From contig DATIDP010000045.1 of the NCBI GenBank assembly GCA_035456265.1, positions 1-21,622 on the forward strand: a stretch of 21,622 nucleotides of DNA. Reading direction: 5' to 3'. Positions 7,636-16,038 of this stretch are shown piece after piece. The stretch comes from DASUPK01 sp035456265. GTDB lineage: Bacteria; Actinomycetota; Thermoleophilia; Solirubrobacterales; 70-9. The notes below the pieces were generated by a model that ran no database searches, had not been told where the DNA came from, and worked only from the letters and a program-made list of their open reading frames with translations. A program made the translations under genes and the position numbers. Each line of letters starts with the position of its first letter. The first letter of the stretch is position 1.

Positions 7636-8400
7636 ATGCGGAACGGAGCAGGTGGAAAGAGAGCCCTTCTCGTCGGCGCGCTCGTGGCGCTCGGCCTCGT
7701 GGTCGGGGCCCCAGGGGCAGAGGCGGGGACGAGGGCGATCGGGATCGACGTCTCGCGCTTCCAGGGCGCGATCGACTGGCCGACCGTGGCCGGGTCGGGA
7801 ATCAGGTTCGCGTTCGTGCAGGCGAGCCGCGGAAGCGGAGCCGACTGCACCGTCAAGCCGGGGCAATGTGGCCCCGACCCCTACTTCGCGGCGAACCGAG
7901 TGGCGGCGGAGGCGTCGGGCATCCGGGTCGGCGCCTACCACCGGGCGTTCGCGAGCGGCGCCACCGCAACCGAGGCCCGGGCCGACGCGTTGGCGGAGGC
8001 GAACATCTTCATCGCGGCGGTCGGGTCGCTGCAGCGCGGCGAGCTGATCCCCGTTCTCGACGCGGAGACACCCTTCACCGGCATGACCTCGAGCAGCCTG
8101 AGGACCTGGATCCGAGTCTTCGTCAAGCGCGTCCACAGGAAGCTGGGGCGCAAGCCGATGATCTACACGAACGCTTCGAGCTGGTCGGCGACGGGCAACA
8201 CCACCGAGTTCGCGAGGGCGAGGTACCCGCTCTGGGTCGCCGAGTGGGGGGTCTCGAGGCCGACCGTGCCGGCCGGCAACTGGGCCGGGCGCGGCTACTG
8301 GGTCTGGCAGTACACGAGCTCGGGCAGCGTGCCGGGGATCTCGGGCCGCGTCGACATGGACCGCCTCGGCAAGCGGCTCGGCAAGATCACCGTCCGCTGA
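7636..8400 (+). CDS. Secreted GH25 (lysozyme M1-type) glycoside hydrolase
   Basis: The 254-residue protein has a signal peptide (basic RNGAGGKRA then a hydrophobic run to about 30, AEA-G cleavage) and one GH25 domain. The family cleaves the beta-1,4 bond between MurNAc and GlcNAc in peptidoglycan. Seen are the first-strand Asp (GIDVSRFQG, D38), the DAE catalytic centre (D142, E144), WVAEW with E203, the WQYTSSG strand (224-230) and the closing VDMDR (D240). No wall-binding repeat is present, so it is a minimal catalytic form. It diverges from the MEDS-ATPase gene; 111 bases between them hold the promoters of both. The upstream SD is weak (CTGGA). A wall-remodelling or defensive role are both possible. 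Confidence 0.93.
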   Translation: MRNGAGGKRALLVGALVALGLVVGAPGAEAGTRAIGIDVSRFQGAIDWPTVAGSGIRFAFVQASRGSGADCTVKPGQCGPDPYFAANRVAAEASGIRVGAYHRAFASGATATEARADALAEANIFIAAVGSLQRGELIPVLDAETPFTGMTSSSLRTWIRVFVKRVHRKLGRKPMIYTNASSWSATGNTTEFARARYPLWVAEWGVSRPTVPAGNWAGRGYWVWQYTSSGSVPGISGRVDMDRLGKRLGKITVR

Positions 8401-8416
8401 GCAGCGCCCCTGCGCC

Positions 8417-8788
8417 TCAGCTCGCGGCCCAGGTCTTGGCCTTCTCGAGGTCGCCGAGGTCCTCGTAGACCCCGAGCTCTCCCGGCATCGCCCAGGCGAA
8501 CATCCGCATCGCCCGCGCGACCCAGTCCACGTCCGTCACGAGGGCGAGCCGCTTCCAGCTCGCGCGGTTGGCCAGCTCCACGCTCAGCCCGGTCTTGATG
8601 TCCTCGAAGGAGGCGCCGAGCTCGAGTCCCTCGAAGTCGGTGAGCACGAACACGACCCGCGCGTCACCGGAGTCCATCGCCTCCTTCAGTTCGGGCTCGA
8701 GGACGCCGGTGTAGTCGTCCTTAGTCAGCTTGCCGGACGCCCGCAGTCCGATGACCCCGTCCGGCATGTCGTCCATCCGCTCGAGCAT
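8417..8788 (-). CDS. SpoIIAA-like (STAS-fold) protein
   Basis: The 123-residue protein matches the SpoIIAA-like/DUF3478 family: strand GVIGLRASGKLTKDDY, central VVFVLTDFEGLELGA, then WKRLALVTDVDWVARAMRMF. These have the STAS/CRAL-TRIO-like fold, but unlike true anti-sigma antagonists they lack the phosphorylated Ser in a D-S-[ST]-G motif, and none is seen here. Function is unknown; a small-ligand or membrane association is often suggested. The start is fixed by AGGAG seven bases upstream of ATG 8788. It lies 34 bases downstream of the AI-2E-family permease, so is likely co-transcribed, and converges on the lysozyme gene with 16 bases between stops. Confidence 0.85.
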   Translation of the reverse strand: MLERMDDMPDGVIGLRASGKLTKDDYTGVLEPELKEAMDSGDARVVFVLTDFEGLELGASFEDIKTGLSVELANRASWKRLALVTDVDWVARAMRMFAWAMPGELGVYEDLGDLEKAKTWAAS

Positions 8789-8822
8789 CTCTCTTCTCCT
8801 GGCCTTGGTGGCTCTGGCGAGC

Positions 8823-9974
8823 CTACGCGGGGGCGGCCTCGCCCTGGGCATCCGCCCGAGCCCGGGAGAGATCTGCCGAGATGCGGACGATCGCCGAGGC
8901 GATCGGTGCCGCCAGGATCAGGCCCACCGTCCCGAACAGGGCGCCGCCGGCGATCGTCAGCACCAACACCGCGAGCGGATGCAGGCCGAGGGCCGCGCCG
9001 TAGGCGACCGGTTGGACGATCTGCTGGAGAGGGCCGTTCGAGAGCAGCTGAATCGCCACCATCGCGCCCGCCGCCTCCGGCCCTGACCCACCGAGCGCGA
9101 TCAGCACCGAGAAGGCTCCGGCCGTCCAGGCGCCGAGATAGGGGATGTACCCGCCGATGAAGGTGACCACGGCGATCGTCCCCGCCAGCGGGATCCCGAG
9201 CACCAGGGCGGCCCCGCCGACGAGCACGGCGCTGAACACGGCGACGATCGTGACGCCGAGGAAGTAGCCGCGCAGGGACTGCAGGGTGCGGCTTGTGATC
9301 GTGTGGGCGACCTCGGTCGGCAAGCCGACGTGGCGCTCCGTCCAGGAGCGGATCACGGGGCCGTCCTTGAGCAGGAAGAAGAGGCTCAGAATCGTCATCG
9401 CGACGAAGAACGCGAGCGAAGCGAGGCTCTCTATTCCGCTGGCGAGGCCGTGGATCAGAGCCTTGAACGAGTCGCTGGTGCCGGAGCTCAGGTCGTGATT
9501 CGCGGCCTGGGCCTTTCCCTCGCTCACCCCGAGGTCCTTGAGCCAGCCCTCGACCTTGTCGGCGCCGTTGCTGAGCTGATGCGCGATCGCCGATGTCTCG
9601 GTGCCTATACCCCGAAGGACGAGGTAGCCGGCGAGGATGCCGGCCCCGACGATGAGCAGCAGGACCGCGGCCGCACCGAGCCCGCGGGGCAATCCATGCC
9701 GGGCGAGCAGATCCACGAGCTGACCGGCGACCGCCGAGATCACCCCTGCGACGATGACCGGGACCAGGATCACCTGGGTGAGCGTCGCCAGCCAGACCGC
9801 CCCGGCCAGGAGGACGAGTACGCCGACCAACAGCCAGGCCGTGAATCCGGCGTCCCGAAGCCAGCCGGGAGCGGCGAACAGTCCCGAGAGCTCGGAGGGG
9901 TCGATCTCAACGTACTCGTCCGCCCGCTCGGCTCCGCCGGCGCCGCGGAGACGGCGAAGGCGACCGCGAATCAT
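8823..9974 (-). CDS. AI-2E family transporter (TqsA/PerM-like membrane protein)
   Basis: The 383-residue protein has about eight membrane helices with the typical layout of the family: two N-terminal pairs, a long extracytosolic helical region in the middle (about 135-190), then FFVAMTILSLFFLLKDGP, the mid-protein IGGYIPYLGAW segment, and a final helix near LFGTVGLILAAPIASAIV. Family members have been linked to export of the AI-2 signal or to sodium/proton antiport, so the substrate cannot be assigned. The start at 9974 has AAGGGG nine bases upstream; a GTG at 10001 in the same frame would add nine residues but has no SD. It diverges from the metallo-hydrolase gene, whose start lies 35 bases away. 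Confidence 0.92.
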   Translation of the reverse strand: MIRGRLRRLRGAGGAERADEYVEIDPSELSGLFAAPGWLRDAGFTAWLLVGVLVLLAGAVWLATLTQVILVPVIVAGVISAVAGQLVDLLARHGLPRGLGAAAVLLLIVGAGILAGYLVLRGIGTETSAIAHQLSNGADKVEGWLKDLGVSEGKAQAANHDLSSGTSDSFKALIHGLASGIESLASLAFFVAMTILSLFFLLKDGPVIRSWTERHVGLPTEVAHTITSRTLQSLRGYFLGVTIVAVFSAVLVGGAALVLGIPLAGTIAVVTFIGGYIPYLGAWTAGAFSVLIALGGSGPEAAGAMVAIQLLSNGPLQQIVQPVAYGAALGLHPLAVLVLTIAGGALFGTVGLILAAPIASAIVRISADLSRARADAQGEAAPA

Positions 9975-10009
9975 CGGCCGGTCCCCTTCATGGATGATCA
10001 CCTAAGCAA

Positions 10010-10777
10010 ATGGGCAAGATGGACCGGCTGACCTACATAGGTCACGCAACGACGCTGCTTCGACTCGAAGGCGTCGCGATCCTCACGGATCCGATGCTGC
10101 GTGGCTGGCTCGGCCCGCTCAGGCGGCAGGGCCCGAGACCGAACCGGGAGTTGCCCCAGACGGTCGACCTGGTGCTGATCTCGCACCTGCACCGCGACCA
10201 CCTCGACGTGCGGTCGCTACGGCGTATCCCGCCGACGACGCCCGTGGTGGCGCCACGGGGAGCGAGCAGGTGGGTGAGCAAGGGCGGTGCCGAGAAGATT
10301 CTGGAGCTGGGTGTCGGCGAGACGGTGGTGGTCGAGGGCCTCGAGCTCACGGCGATCAGGGCCGTTCACGACGGCTATCGGGACCGCGAGCGCGGGACCC
10401 CGATCGAACCGCTCGGCTACCTGATCCGGCGAGCCGGCCGCACCGTGTACTTCGCCGGCGACACCGGCCTCTTCCCCGAGATGTCCGAGCTGGGCATGGT
10501 GGACCTGGCGTTGCTGCCGGTCTGGGGCTGGGGCCCGTCCGTCGGCGAGGGACACCTCGATCCGGAGGAAGCCGCCCGTGCGGTCGAGCTGATCCGTCCC
10601 CGGCTGGTGGTGCCGATCCACTGGGGGACGTTCTATCCAGCGGGCCTGCGGCTGCTGCGACCGGGCCCCCTGAGGGAGCCGCCGCGCGACTTCGCACGGC
10701 TCGCGAGCCGGGCGGCCCCCGATGTCGAGGTGCGCGTCGTGGAGCCGGGGGGCGAGACCGCCCTGGAGCCTCGATGA
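10010..10777 (+). CDS. UlaG-like MBL-fold metallo-hydrolase
   Basis: The 255-residue cytosolic protein has the metallo-beta-lactamase core: YIGHAT near the start (H12), the metal motif H59-x-H61-x-D63-H64 (SHLHRDHLD), a later His in AVHDGY, FAGDTGLF with the bridging Asp, and the C-terminal VPIHWGTF His. The absence of the usual extra insertions and the GHAT start place it with the UlaG/L-ascorbate-lactonase and N-acyl-phosphatidylethanolamine phosphodiesterase-like branch. Members hydrolyse lactones or phosphodiesters; the substrate is unknown. It overlaps the next gene by four bases (ATGA), so the two are translationally coupled and may act on related phosphorylated substrates. ATG 10019 is an alternative start; neither has a good SD. 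Confidence 0.9.
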   Translation: MGKMDRLTYIGHATTLLRLEGVAILTDPMLRGWLGPLRRQGPRPNRELPQTVDLVLISHLHRDHLDVRSLRRIPPTTPVVAPRGASRWVSKGGAEKILELGVGETVVVEGLELTAIRAVHDGYRDRERGTPIEPLGYLIRRAGRTVYFAGDTGLFPEMSELGMVDLALLPVWGWGPSVGEGHLDPEEAARAVELIRPRLVVPIHWGTFYPAGLRLLRPGPLREPPRDFARLASRAAPDVEVRVVEPGGETALEPR

Positions 10778-12846
10778 GCGGCTTCCGGCCGATCAGCTTC
10801 GCCTGGTCCGCGGCTCGCTGGCTCGTCCTCTGGGGACTGATCGCCCTGCTCTTCTGGGCGTTCTCCGCGCTACTGCCGGGAATCCACGTGCCGAGCTTCG
10901 AGGCCGGCCTGCTGGCCACCGGTCTGATCGCGCTGCTGAACGCGCTGCTCTGGCCCCTGCTGATCCGGGTGCTTCTGCCGTTGACCGTGCTCACGTTCGG
11001 CCTCGGTTCGCTCGTCCTGAACGCCGCGATCGTGTCGATCTCCATCCAGCTGGTGGACGGCGACGCACCTGATTTCCTGGGGGCCCTCCTGTTGGCCTTC
11101 GTTCTCTCCGTCGGCCTGATGGTGCTCGCGCCCGCGCTCAGCATCGACGACGACGCGCGGCAGTTGCGGGTGGTTCGCCGGCGGGCACGGAAGGTCCGCG
11201 AGCCGACGGACGTGCCCGGCGTGATCATGTTCGAGATCGACGGGCTCGCGGAGGCGGTCCTGCGTAGCGCCATCCGGCAGGGGCACGCCCCGACGATGAC
11301 GCGCTGGCTGGATCAGGGCAGCCACCGGGTGGTGCCGTGGGAGTGCGACCTCTCCTCTCAGACCGGCGCGAGCCAGGCAGGGCTGCTCCTCGGCAGCAAC
11401 GAGGACATGCCGGCGTTCCGCTGGTATGAGAAGGAGTCGGGACGGACGATGGTCTCGAATCACGGCAAGGACGCCGTGGAGCTGGAGCGCCGACACTCCG
11501 ACGGCGGCGGGCTCCTGGCGGCCGGGGGGGCGAGCAGGGGGAACATGTTCTCGGGGGACGCGCCGCATTGCTCGGCGACGATGAGCGTGCTGCGCGACAG
11601 GCGGCGCTCCAGCGCACGCGAGTACTTCGCCTACTTCGCCGATCCGTACGGATTCACCCGGACGATCGCGCTCTATGTGTGGGACGTGCTGCTCGAGGTC
11701 CGGGCCGCCCGCCGGCAGCGTCGCAGGGGCGAGGAGCACATCGACCGCGGTGGCCTCTATCCGTTCATGCGGGGCGCGATCACGGTTGTGATGCGCGACC
11801 TGAACGTCGCGACGCTGCTCGGCGACATCGTCGAGGGGCTCCCGGTGATCTATTCGACCTTCGTGGGCTACGACGAGGTCGCGCACCACTCCGGAATCCA
11901 GGAACCGGACGCGTTCGCGGTCCTCAAGCAGCACGACGCCCAGCTGGCGCGGCTCGAGAAGGCGCTCGAGCAGGCGCCGCGCCCCTACCACCTGGTGGTG
12001 CTCTCCGATCACGGCCAGAGCCAGGGCCGGCCGTTCCGCCAGCGCTATGGGCTGGAGCTCGAGGGTCTGGTGCGAGACGCGCTCTCGGGCGGCGACGTCT
12101 ACGCGCCACCCGCGCTGGACGAGGGGCTGAGCTCGGTGGGCGGAGCGCTGACCGACGCACGCGGCGAGGACACCGCGGGCGGGAGGATGCTCGCGCGGGC
12201 CACCCGGGACCGGGTCATCGACGGCGAGGTGATGTTGGGCCCGAACCGTGAGGCGGTGGAGCAGGCGGAGCGTTCGGGCTCCGGCCACGAGGCCGTCGTG
12301 CTCGCGTCGGGCGGGCTCGGCCTGATCTCGTTCCCGACCCCGGGCCATCGGCTCTCCCTCGAGGAGATCGAGGGGATGCATCCGGGGCTGATCCAGGGGC
12401 TCGCGGGACATGCCGGCATTGGCTTCGTGATGGTTCGATCCGAGAGCGACGGCGCCTTGGTGCTCGGGGGCGAGGGCACAAGGCGGCTGAGTGACGATCG
12501 GGTGACCGGTGAGGACCCGTTGCTCGTGTTCGGGCCCAACGCCGCGGACCACCTGCGCCGCACCGACGGCTTCCCGCACTGCCCCGACATCCTCGTCAAC
12601 TGCATGTACGACCCGGAGACGAACGAGGTCGCGCCCTTCGAGGAGTTCATGGGCTCACACGGTGGGCTGGGCGGCTGGCAGTCTCACCCCTTCGCGATGG
12701 TGCCGGCGGCCTGGAGCGAGCCCGAGGGGGAGATCGTGGGTGTACGCGCGATGCACGAGCACCTCAGGCGCTGGCTGGCCGAGACCGGCCTCGAGCTGCG
12801 ACCGCACCCAACGGGGCCGGTTCGGTCATCCGGGGACCGGCACTAG
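10774..12846 (+). CDS. Holin-like membrane domain fused to an alkaline-phosphatase-superfamily enzyme
   Basis: The 690-residue protein has two parts. Residues 1-125 contain four hydrophobic helices (about 13-35, 43-65, 68-92, 100-122) resembling the phage-holin-IV/YvlD membrane family. From about 148 on is an alkaline-phosphatase-superfamily domain: the metal Asp in VIMFEIDGL (D156), a probable Thr nucleophile in SSQTGASQAGLL (T197), YDEVAHH (D367, H371/H372), SDHG (D412, H413) and SHGGLGG (H629). The superfamily cleaves phosphate mono- or diesters or sulfates; the active side probably faces one side of the membrane. It starts on ATG 10774 inside the stop of the metallo-hydrolase gene. Alternative outcome: a phosphatase acting on lipids or teichoic-like polymers. 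The fusion is supported; the substrate is unknown. Confidence 0.88.
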   Translation: MSGFRPISFAWSAARWLVLWGLIALLFWAFSALLPGIHVPSFEAGLLATGLIALLNALLWPLLIRVLLPLTVLTFGLGSLVLNAAIVSISIQLVDGDAPDFLGALLLAFVLSVGLMVLAPALSIDDDARQLRVVRRRARKVREPTDVPGVIMFEIDGLAEAVLRSAIRQGHAPTMTRWLDQGSHRVVPWECDLSSQTGASQAGLLLGSNEDMPAFRWYEKESGRTMVSNHGKDAVELERRHSDGGGLLAAGGASRGNMFSGDAPHCSATMSVLRDRRRSSAREYFAYFADPYGFTRTIALYVWDVLLEVRAARRQRRRGEEHIDRGGLYPFMRGAITVVMRDLNVATLLGDIVEGLPVIYSTFVGYDEVAHHSGIQEPDAFAVLKQHDAQLARLEKALEQAPRPYHLVVLSDHGQSQGRPFRQRYGLELEGLVRDALSGGDVYAPPALDEGLSSVGGALTDARGEDTAGGRMLARATRDRVIDGEVMLGPNREAVEQAERSGSGHEAVVLASGGLGLISFPTPGHRLSLEEIEGMHPGLIQGLAGHAGIGFVMVRSESDGALVLGGEGTRRLSDDRVTGEDPLLVFGPNAADHLRRTDGFPHCPDILVNCMYDPETNEVAPFEEFMGSHGGLGGWQSHPFAMVPAAWSEPEGEIVGVRAMHEHLRRWLAETGLELRPHPTGPVRSSGDRH

Positions 12847-12853
12847 CCGGGAC

Positions 12854-12885
12854 GGAGCGGCCTCCCGGTCCGGAGAGGCCGCTCC
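12854..12885. terminator. Hairpin between convergent genes, probable bidirectional terminator
   Basis: A perfect 11-bp stem (ggagcggcctc at 12854-12864 with gaggccgctcc at 12875-12885) and a 10-base loop sits seven bases after the fusion gene stop and 12 bases before the end of the convergent gene. There is no clear T run, so termination on either strand is inferred from position and stem strength. Confidence 0.7.
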
Positions 12886-12896
12886 ACCCGGGCGGT

Positions 12897-13286
12897 TCAC
12901 TCCTCCCAGCGTGCAGTCAGCTGGTAGATGATCGTGACGTCGAGGATGATCATCAGGAACGCCCACAGCGGCGCCGCGGGGAACCAAACCACCTGCGTGA
13001 TCGCGTTGATCGTCACGAAGAGCACGGCGAACCAGCGGGCGCCGGAGCTGCCCGCGAATAGGCCGAGACCCGTGAGGGCCATCACCGAGCCAAGAATCAG
13101 GTGGACCCAGCCCCAGGTCGTGACGTCGGCGATGATCGCGCCGTGGCCTCCCACGATCACGATGTCGTCGTTGAGGATTCCGGCGAGGCCCCAGAGCGCG
13201 TCCAGTGATCCGACGATGAACAGGATCACGCCCGCGAACACCGTCCAGCCGGTGGGCTGGCGCTCTTCGATCCGTCTACCTTCCAC
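12897..13286 (-). CDS. Small four-helix membrane protein (DUF7144-like)
   Basis: The 129-residue protein has four hydrophobic helices (about 14-38, 55-78, 84-101, 104-122). The pattern (TGWTVFAGVILFIVGSLD at the start, then WGWVHLILG and GLGLFAG) is the one I know from DUF7144-type actinobacterial membrane proteins of unknown function. The start is GTG at 13286 with GGAGAGG just upstream. It follows the SHOCT protein gene after 25 bases, so the two are probably co-transcribed. No catalytic or ligand motif is evident. Confidence 0.8.
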   Translation of the reverse strand: MEGRRIEERQPTGWTVFAGVILFIVGSLDALWGLAGILNDDIVIVGGHGAIIADVTTWGWVHLILGSVMALTGLGLFAGSSGARWFAVLFVTINAITQVVWFPAAPLWAFLMIILDVTIIYQLTARWEE

Positions 13287-13311
13287 TGCCCTCTCCTCTC
13301 TTTGTGGGCCG

Positions 13312-13710
13312 CTAGCCGACGATCTTCGCCTTGGCCCGCTCGAACTCCTCGTCTGAGAGCTTGTTCTCGTCGTGCAGCTTGGAGAGCTTGGAGAGCTCGT
13401 CCGCGGCGGAGCCGCCGCCCGAGCCTGCGGTCTGGCGGATGTAGGCGTCCACCTGTTGCTGCTGCTCCTGCTGCGCCGCGAGTGCGCGCTCGCGCATGCC
13501 GTCGCCGCGGGCGATCAGGTAGACGAGCGCGGCCAGGAACGGCACGAAGATCAGGAAGATCGTCCAGGCGGCCTTCCCCCACCCGGACATCGAGTGATCG
13601 CGGAACAGGTCACCGATGATCACGAACAGGATCATCAGCCAGGCCGCGAAGAGAAAGACCTCGAGCACGGTCAGCAGTGCCTGACCAAATGTGAAGTCAG
13701 CGAGAACCAT
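13312..13710 (-). CDS. Membrane protein with PLDc_N-type helices and a SHOCT domain
   Basis: The 132-residue protein has two membrane helices (about 12-33 and 45-66) resembling the PLDc_N segment, a Gln-rich linker (QQEQQQQ, about 79-86) and a C-terminal SHOCT motif (about 103-132, LSKLSKLHDENKLSDEEFE). SHOCT domains are short helical hairpins, often at protein termini, thought to promote oligomerisation or contact with other proteins. A strong SD (GGAGG, seven bases before the ATG) fixes the start. It is the first gene of a pair with the four-helix membrane protein and is separated by 159 bases from the universal stress gene. Confidence 0.88.
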   Translation of the reverse strand: MVLADFTFGQALLTVLEVFLFAAWLMILFVIIGDLFRDHSMSGWGKAAWTIFLIFVPFLAALVYLIARGDGMRERALAAQQEQQQQVDAYIRQTAGSGGGSAADELSKLSKLHDENKLSDEEFERAKAKIVG

Positions 13711-13791
13711 TCAGTTTCCTCCTCCCCTCGGGAGTTGTCGGCAGGGCCATCCGTGACCCGCCTTTGCGGCGCGCACTTTACTCCGGGAGGG

Positions 13792-13841
13792 CTCGCTCGC
13801 AGGGACCCGCAGCGATCATTCGGTTTCGGGTCCCGAGCGAG
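13792..13841 (-). terminator. Stem-loop downstream of the universal stress protein gene
   Basis: A 14-bp interrupted stem: ctcgctc (13792-13798) and gggaccc (13802-13808), separated by a 3-base bulge, pair with gggtccc-gagcgag (13828-13841) around a 19-base loop. It begins about 29 bases after the USP stop on the minus strand and has no T run, so it may end or stabilise that transcript. Confidence 0.45.
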
Positions 13842-13869
13842 CATTGCCTCGCTTGGCAAGGGCTGTCGC

Positions 13870-14304
13870 TCACGAGGGGGCCGGAACCGCCAGAACGGGC
13901 TGCTTGGCGATCTGGAGCAGGCGCTGCGTGACGCTGCCCACGAGCAGCCCCGCAACCTCGGACCGCCCGCGGGTCCCTGTGACGATCAGGTCCGCGTTCG
14001 ATTTCTCGGCGACGTCCGCAATCGCGTGGGCGATTTCGGCTCCCCGGGAGATCATCTCGACGATCTCGACCTTCGCCTCGATCCCCCCCGTGGCGAGCTC
14101 CTTGACGAGCGCCTGAATCTCCGCCTGGATCTCCTCCTCCTCGATATCTATGGGGGCCTGGCCCCTGGTCCCCATCCGTTCGTCGATGTGTGCGATCACG
14201 ATCCTCGACTGACTCTCTCGCGCTAGCCCAGCGGCGAAGGGAATCGCCCGCTTGGCCCCCTCCGAGCCGTCGAGGGCGAGAAGGATCGTGTTCACCTTGA
14301 ACAT
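13870..14304 (-). CDS. Universal stress protein (UspA family), ATP-binding type
   Basis: The 144-residue single-domain protein has the Usp fold: opening strand ILLALDGSEGAKRAI, and the nucleotide-binding loop G-x2-G-x9-G-S in TGTRGRSEVAGLLVGSV (about 113-127). That loop is the ATP-binding signature, so it belongs with the ATP-binding Usps rather than the UspA type that lacks it. Such proteins help cells survive starvation, oxidative or redox stress. GGAGG lies six bases before ATG 14304. The hypothetical gene at 14332-14583 ends 27 bases upstream on the same strand and could share its transcript. Confidence 0.95.
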   Translation of the reverse strand: MFKVNTILLALDGSEGAKRAIPFAAGLARESQSRIVIAHIDERMGTRGQAPIDIEEEEIQAEIQALVKELATGGIEAKVEIVEMISRGAEIAHAIADVAEKSNADLIVTGTRGRSEVAGLLVGSVTQRLLQIAKQPVLAVPAPS

Positions 14305-14331
14305 GCCTCACCTCCAGAGGCGCACAGCCAT

Positions 14332-14583
14332 TCAGCTCGTCCTCCAGTCGTCCGGCCAGCCGGCGCGGCGGTCTGGAAATGTCTCGGCCTTCACCTCCAA
14401 TTCGCCGTGAAGGTCCTTGGCAGTCCGACTCAGCCTGCGGACGAACTCGGGGTCGCCGATCAGCGTCCAGCGCTGACCGGACTCATCAACGCAACACAGG
14501 AGGCCGAATTCCTCGCTCGGGAGCCCCATCGCCTCGGCGGTCGCGGGGGCGACGATTCCATATTCCTTCGGAACGAGCGCCAC
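14332..14583 (-). CDS. Small hypothetical protein
   Basis: I do not recognise this 83-residue protein. It is soluble, has adjacent cysteines (LLCCVDESG, about 29-37), a WTLIGDPEFVRRL segment and a Trp-rich end. The coding frame is open upstream to a TAA without an ATG, and the only sensible start is GTG at 14583, which has no SD; TCTAAT lies 11 to 6 bases before it and could be a -10 element of a leaderless transcript. It diverges from the Gfo/Idh/MocA gene. Real coding is likely from the amino-acid composition and position, but not certain. Confidence 0.55.
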   Translation of the reverse strand: MALVPKEYGIVAPATAEAMGLPSEEFGLLCCVDESGQRWTLIGDPEFVRRLSRTAKDLHGELEVKAETFPDRRAGWPDDWRTS

Positions 14584-14643
14584 CGGTGGATTAGAACACC
14601 CAAGAGAGCACGATGAGCGATCGCCACGTTAGCCTCAAAACGA

Positions 14644-15705
14644 ATGGCTGACCTGCGAGGGGCGGTGATCGGATTTGGACTCGCGGGGTCGGTCTTCCAC
14701 GCCCCTCTCATCGCCTCCACACCGGGCCTGACCGTGAGCACCGTGGTGACCGGCAACCCGCGGCGGCAGGCCGGGGCGAGGCGAGAGCATCCGCATTCGC
14801 GGGTGGTCTCCGATCCGGCGGAGGTCTTCGAGCGCGCCTCGGAGCATGACTTCGTGGTGGTGGCGGCGCCCAACGACGTCCACGTGGGGTTGACGCGCCG
14901 AGCGCTCGATGCCGGGCTGCCGGTGGTGGTGGACAAGCCCCTCGCCCCCACCGCGGCCGAGGCCCGCTCGCTGGTGGAGCAGGCGGATGAACTGGGAGTC
15001 CTGATCACGGCGTACATGAATCGCCGCTGGGACTCGGATCAGCTGACCCTGCGACGCCTGCTGACCGAGGGAAAGCTGGGCGAGGTGCTGCGTTACGAGT
15101 CGAGGCTGGAGCGCTGGCAGCCGGCTCTCTCCCGGCAGAAGCCATGGAACGAGGTCTCCCCACCTGAGGCTGGCGGCGGCGTGCTACTCGACCTCGGCAG
15201 CCACCTGGTGGACCAGGCGATCGTCCTCTTTGGCGCGGTCGTCCGCGTCTATGCGGAGCTCGAGAACCGCCGAGGCGGAGGCGCCGACGACGACGCCTTC
15301 CTTGCTCTGGAACACCGCTCCGGCGCGAGGAGTCACCTCTGGACGTCCCTGCTCTCGGCGACGCCTGGGCCGCGCCTGCGCGTGCTCGGCGACCGCGCGG
15401 CCTACATCGTCACCGAGGTCGACGGGCAGGAGGATGCGCTGCGCTCGGGCGCCCGCCCGAGCGGCGACGAGGCGTGGGGCGTCGAACCGCCCGAGCGGTG
15501 GGGTCGGCTGATCACCGAGAAGAGAAGCGAAGCCATCGTCAGCGAGAGGGGTGACTGGCCGCGCTTCTACACCGGACTCGAGAGGGCCCTGCGGGAGGGC
15601 TCGGAGGCCCCCGTCGATCCCTGGGACGCGGTTGCAGGGCTCGAGGTGCTCGACGCCGCTCGACGCAGCTCGGCTACCGCCACGGTGGTCGCCGTCTGTC
15701 GGTGA
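14644..15705 (+). CDS. Gfo/Idh/MocA-family oxidoreductase
   Basis: The 353-residue NAD(P)-dependent dehydrogenase has the Rossmann motif GFGLAGSVFHAPLI (G10-x-G12-x2-G15), the DKP variant of the family's EKP motif with Lys98, and the GGGVLLDLGSHLVDQ segment (about 178-192) whose His is part of the usual catalytic region. Substrates in the family are sugars, inositols and related polyols. The arrangement is closest to the YvaA/YdgJ-type proteins of this family. No pathway partner is adjacent. The ATG has no SD and sits about 60 bases from the divergent small gene, so its transcript may be nearly leaderless. The reaction is not assigned. Confidence 0.92.
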   Translation: MADLRGAVIGFGLAGSVFHAPLIASTPGLTVSTVVTGNPRRQAGARREHPHSRVVSDPAEVFERASEHDFVVVAAPNDVHVGLTRRALDAGLPVVVDKPLAPTAAEARSLVEQADELGVLITAYMNRRWDSDQLTLRRLLTEGKLGEVLRYESRLERWQPALSRQKPWNEVSPPEAGGGVLLDLGSHLVDQAIVLFGAVVRVYAELENRRGGGADDDAFLALEHRSGARSHLWTSLLSATPGPRLRVLGDRAAYIVTEVDGQEDALRSGARPSGDEAWGVEPPERWGRLITEKRSEAIVSERGDWPRFYTGLERALREGSEAPVDPWDAVAGLEVLDAARRSSATATVVAVCR

Positions 15706-15798
15706 TCTCATCGCCCCCGGCGGCAGACCTTCGTTGCCTGCTCGCCCGGTTTTGGGAGACGACCCTCCTGTCGATCTGAACGGGTTCCGTTTGTCAGG

Positions 15799-16038
15799 GT
15801 GAACGGCGAAAGCGCGGATCCGAAAGGGATCGACATGGTCAGCGGCGCGGAACTCGACGAGGGGCTCGCCGGGGTCGAGACCATCATCGATACGGCGACG
15901 GGGGCCCCTCGCCAGACCAAGAGAAGCGACCGCATTCTTCACTGCATCGGCAAGGGACCTCCAGCGGTCGGCGCGGCAGCCGGGGTGAGGCGGATCGTCG
16001 TCGTCTCGATCATCGGCATCACGCGCTGCGCCGACTAG
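15799..16038 (+). pseudogene. Remnant of an NmrA-like NAD(P)-binding (atypical SDR) gene
   Basis: The 79-codon frame carries a middle section of an NmrA/atypical-SDR protein: DMVSGAELDEGLAGVETIID, where such proteins have a D-l-x-d-x2-sLdeAlaGvDtVid strand, then AAGVRRIVVVSIIGI, the AxxAGVkrfVylSsiGv strand. The section between them is degraded (about 20 residues that do not fit), the N-terminal glycine-rich nucleotide motif is absent, and a stop follows directly after the GI. A functional protein of the family has some 250-300 residues. The frame lies inside the 520-base gap between the oxidoreductase and the exported-protein operon, in which I see no intact gene. Confidence 0.6.

Noticed and set aside
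10870..12579. Minus-strand 569-codon open frame
   Set aside because: It is antisense to the holin-phosphatase fusion gene, which has motifs in order; no family recognised on the minus strand.
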